Source: JAZDKP01 sp043802925 (GTDB taxonomy: Bacteria > Fibrobacterota > OXYB2-FULL-49-7 > JAEUSG01). From it: a stretch of 5,700 bases of DNA. Under the pieces are notes generated by a model, which saw only the letters and a program-made list of their open reading frames with translations, made no database searches and was not told the DNA's origin. The stretch lies in the NCBI GenBank assembly GCA_043802925.1, contig JAZDKP010000191.1, forward strand, positions 1 to 5,700. Direction: 5' to 3'. Below, one piece after another: positions 5,043 to 5,700 of the stretch. Both the position numbers and the translations under genes were made by a program. Position 1 is the stretch's first letter. Each line of letters begins with the position of its first letter.

Positions 5043-5700
5043 TCAAGCTTGCAGCCCAAAATTATTTGCCCGATATCGGAAGGCCCGGTAACTCATTCCC
5101 AGCAGTTTTGCAGCAGCGGTCATGTTACCGTCAGTTTTTTGCAAAGCCTGCGCGAGTAAATTGCGCTCCAAGTCTTCAAACACGATGCCCATATCCGGCA
5201 GTTCCCACAGAGAATTACCTGAGGGTTGCCGGCGTTTGGAGATTTCGGCCGGAAGTTCGTCCGGGGTAATCCGTTCGTTCTTTGAAAGGATGGCCGCCCG
5301 GATGATAATCGAATGAAGTTCGCGAACATTGCCCGGCCAGGGATACTCCATCAGAAGGGGTAGAACTTCGGGCGCTATCTGAATTTTCTTTGGCATTTCA
5401 AGTAGAAAATGATTGACCAGACCCGGAATATCCTCTTTGCGTTCGCGCAATGGAGGAAGCGTAATCGGAAGGACATTGAGACGGTAAAACAAATCCTCCC
5501 TGAACCGGCCCTGGGCTATGGCTTCCTCGAGATTTTTATTGGTTGCGGCGATGATGCGGACATCAACAGGTATGTCGTCCGTGCCACCTACTCGTCGGAT
5601 GGTCTTTTCCTGGAGCACGCGCAGGACTTTGGCCTGGACCGGGAGGGACATGTCGCCGATTTCATCAAGGAACAGCGTTCCGGTTGAAGCGGTCTCGATG
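5043..5700 (-). CDS. Sigma-54-dependent NtrC/PilR-like transcriptional activator (C-terminal part)
   Basis: This is the last 218 residues of an activator that uses ATP to open sigma-54 promoters. The frame runs in from the right edge, so the start, any receiver or sensor domain, Walker A and the GAFTGA loop are outside the window; the ATG at 5649-5651 is internal. Numbered from the first visible residue, Walker B is GTLFLDEIGD (7-16), sensor I is IIAATNKN (49-56), the arginine-finger region is GRFREDLFYRLNVL (64-77) and sensor II is PWPGNVREL (120-128). A Fis-type helix-turn-helix occupies about 178-214, with NMTAAAKLLGMSYRAFRYR. The tail resembles PilR and related regulators, but PilR identity cannot be claimed without the N-terminus. 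The protein ends cleanly at a TGA. It lies upstream of, and on the same strand as, the membrane-protein and opine dehydrogenase genes and may control them. Confidence 0.95.
   Translation of the reverse strand, partial: IETASTGTLFLDEIGDMSLPVQAKVLRVLQEKTIRRVGGTDDIPVDVRIIAATNKNLEEAIAQGRFREDLFYRLNVLPITLPPLRERKEDIPGLVNHFLLEMPKKIQIAPEVLPLLMEYPWPGNVRELHSIIIRAAILSKNERITPDELPAEISKRRQPSGNSLWELPDMGIVFEDLERNLLAQALQKTDGNMTAAAKLLGMSYRAFRYRANNFGLQA

Noticed and set aside
5039..5269. 76-residue open frame on the plus strand preceded by an exact plus-strand TATAAT at 4958-4963
   Set aside because: It lies opposite the helix-turn-helix of the sigma-54 activator, whose reading frame is unmistakable. The TATAAT is in an A/T-rich patch better explained by minus-strand signals.

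Overview
The window looks like a piece of a Gram-negative bacterial chromosome of roughly balanced base composition. The evidence is an outer-membrane-type lipoprotein signal, an NtrC-family sigma-54 activator, a hybrid histidine kinase and strong Shine-Dalgarno sites. The mix of a DUF2934-like protein, an orphan hybrid kinase and a sigma-54 regulator would suit a deltaproteobacterium-like lineage, but no marker gene is present and that placement is a guess. There are no RNA genes, insertion sequences or CRISPR arrays, and no gene-free stretch exceeds 300 bases.

The left part (1-2493) reads on the plus strand. It holds a possible tail of an unidentified gene (2-109), a Lys/Ala/Thr/Pro-rich lipoprotein built on a degenerate D-[S/T]-x-K unit (166-696), a 63-residue DUF2934-like protein (744-935), and a membrane-anchored hybrid sensor histidine kinase with a receiver domain (994-2493). 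The kinase gene has its own upstream region, with a TTGACA hexamer embedded in an inverted repeat.

The right part (2547-5700) reads on the minus strand and converges on the kinase gene at about 2494-2546, where no clear terminator is visible. In transcription order it holds the C-terminal part of an NtrC/PilR-like sigma-54 activator (cut by the window edge), a 117-residue three-helix membrane protein of unknown family, an octopine/nopaline (opine) dehydrogenase-family enzyme, and a TM-helix protein related to the membrane part of MscS/CmpX-type channels. The last two are 23 bases apart and almost certainly co-transcribed.

The most interesting non-coding signals are in the minus-strand cluster. 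A perfect 8-N5-8 dyad, TGTAACAA-N5-TTGTTACA (4919-4939), lies between the activator gene and the membrane-protein gene. Just downstream, two stem-loops compete in the leader, and the second overlaps the ribosome binding site. A perfect 12-base palindrome precedes the opine dehydrogenase gene. Together they suggest a regulated unit that makes an opine-like N-(carboxyalkyl) amino acid and perhaps handles it at the membrane. That functional link is inference from gene order only.
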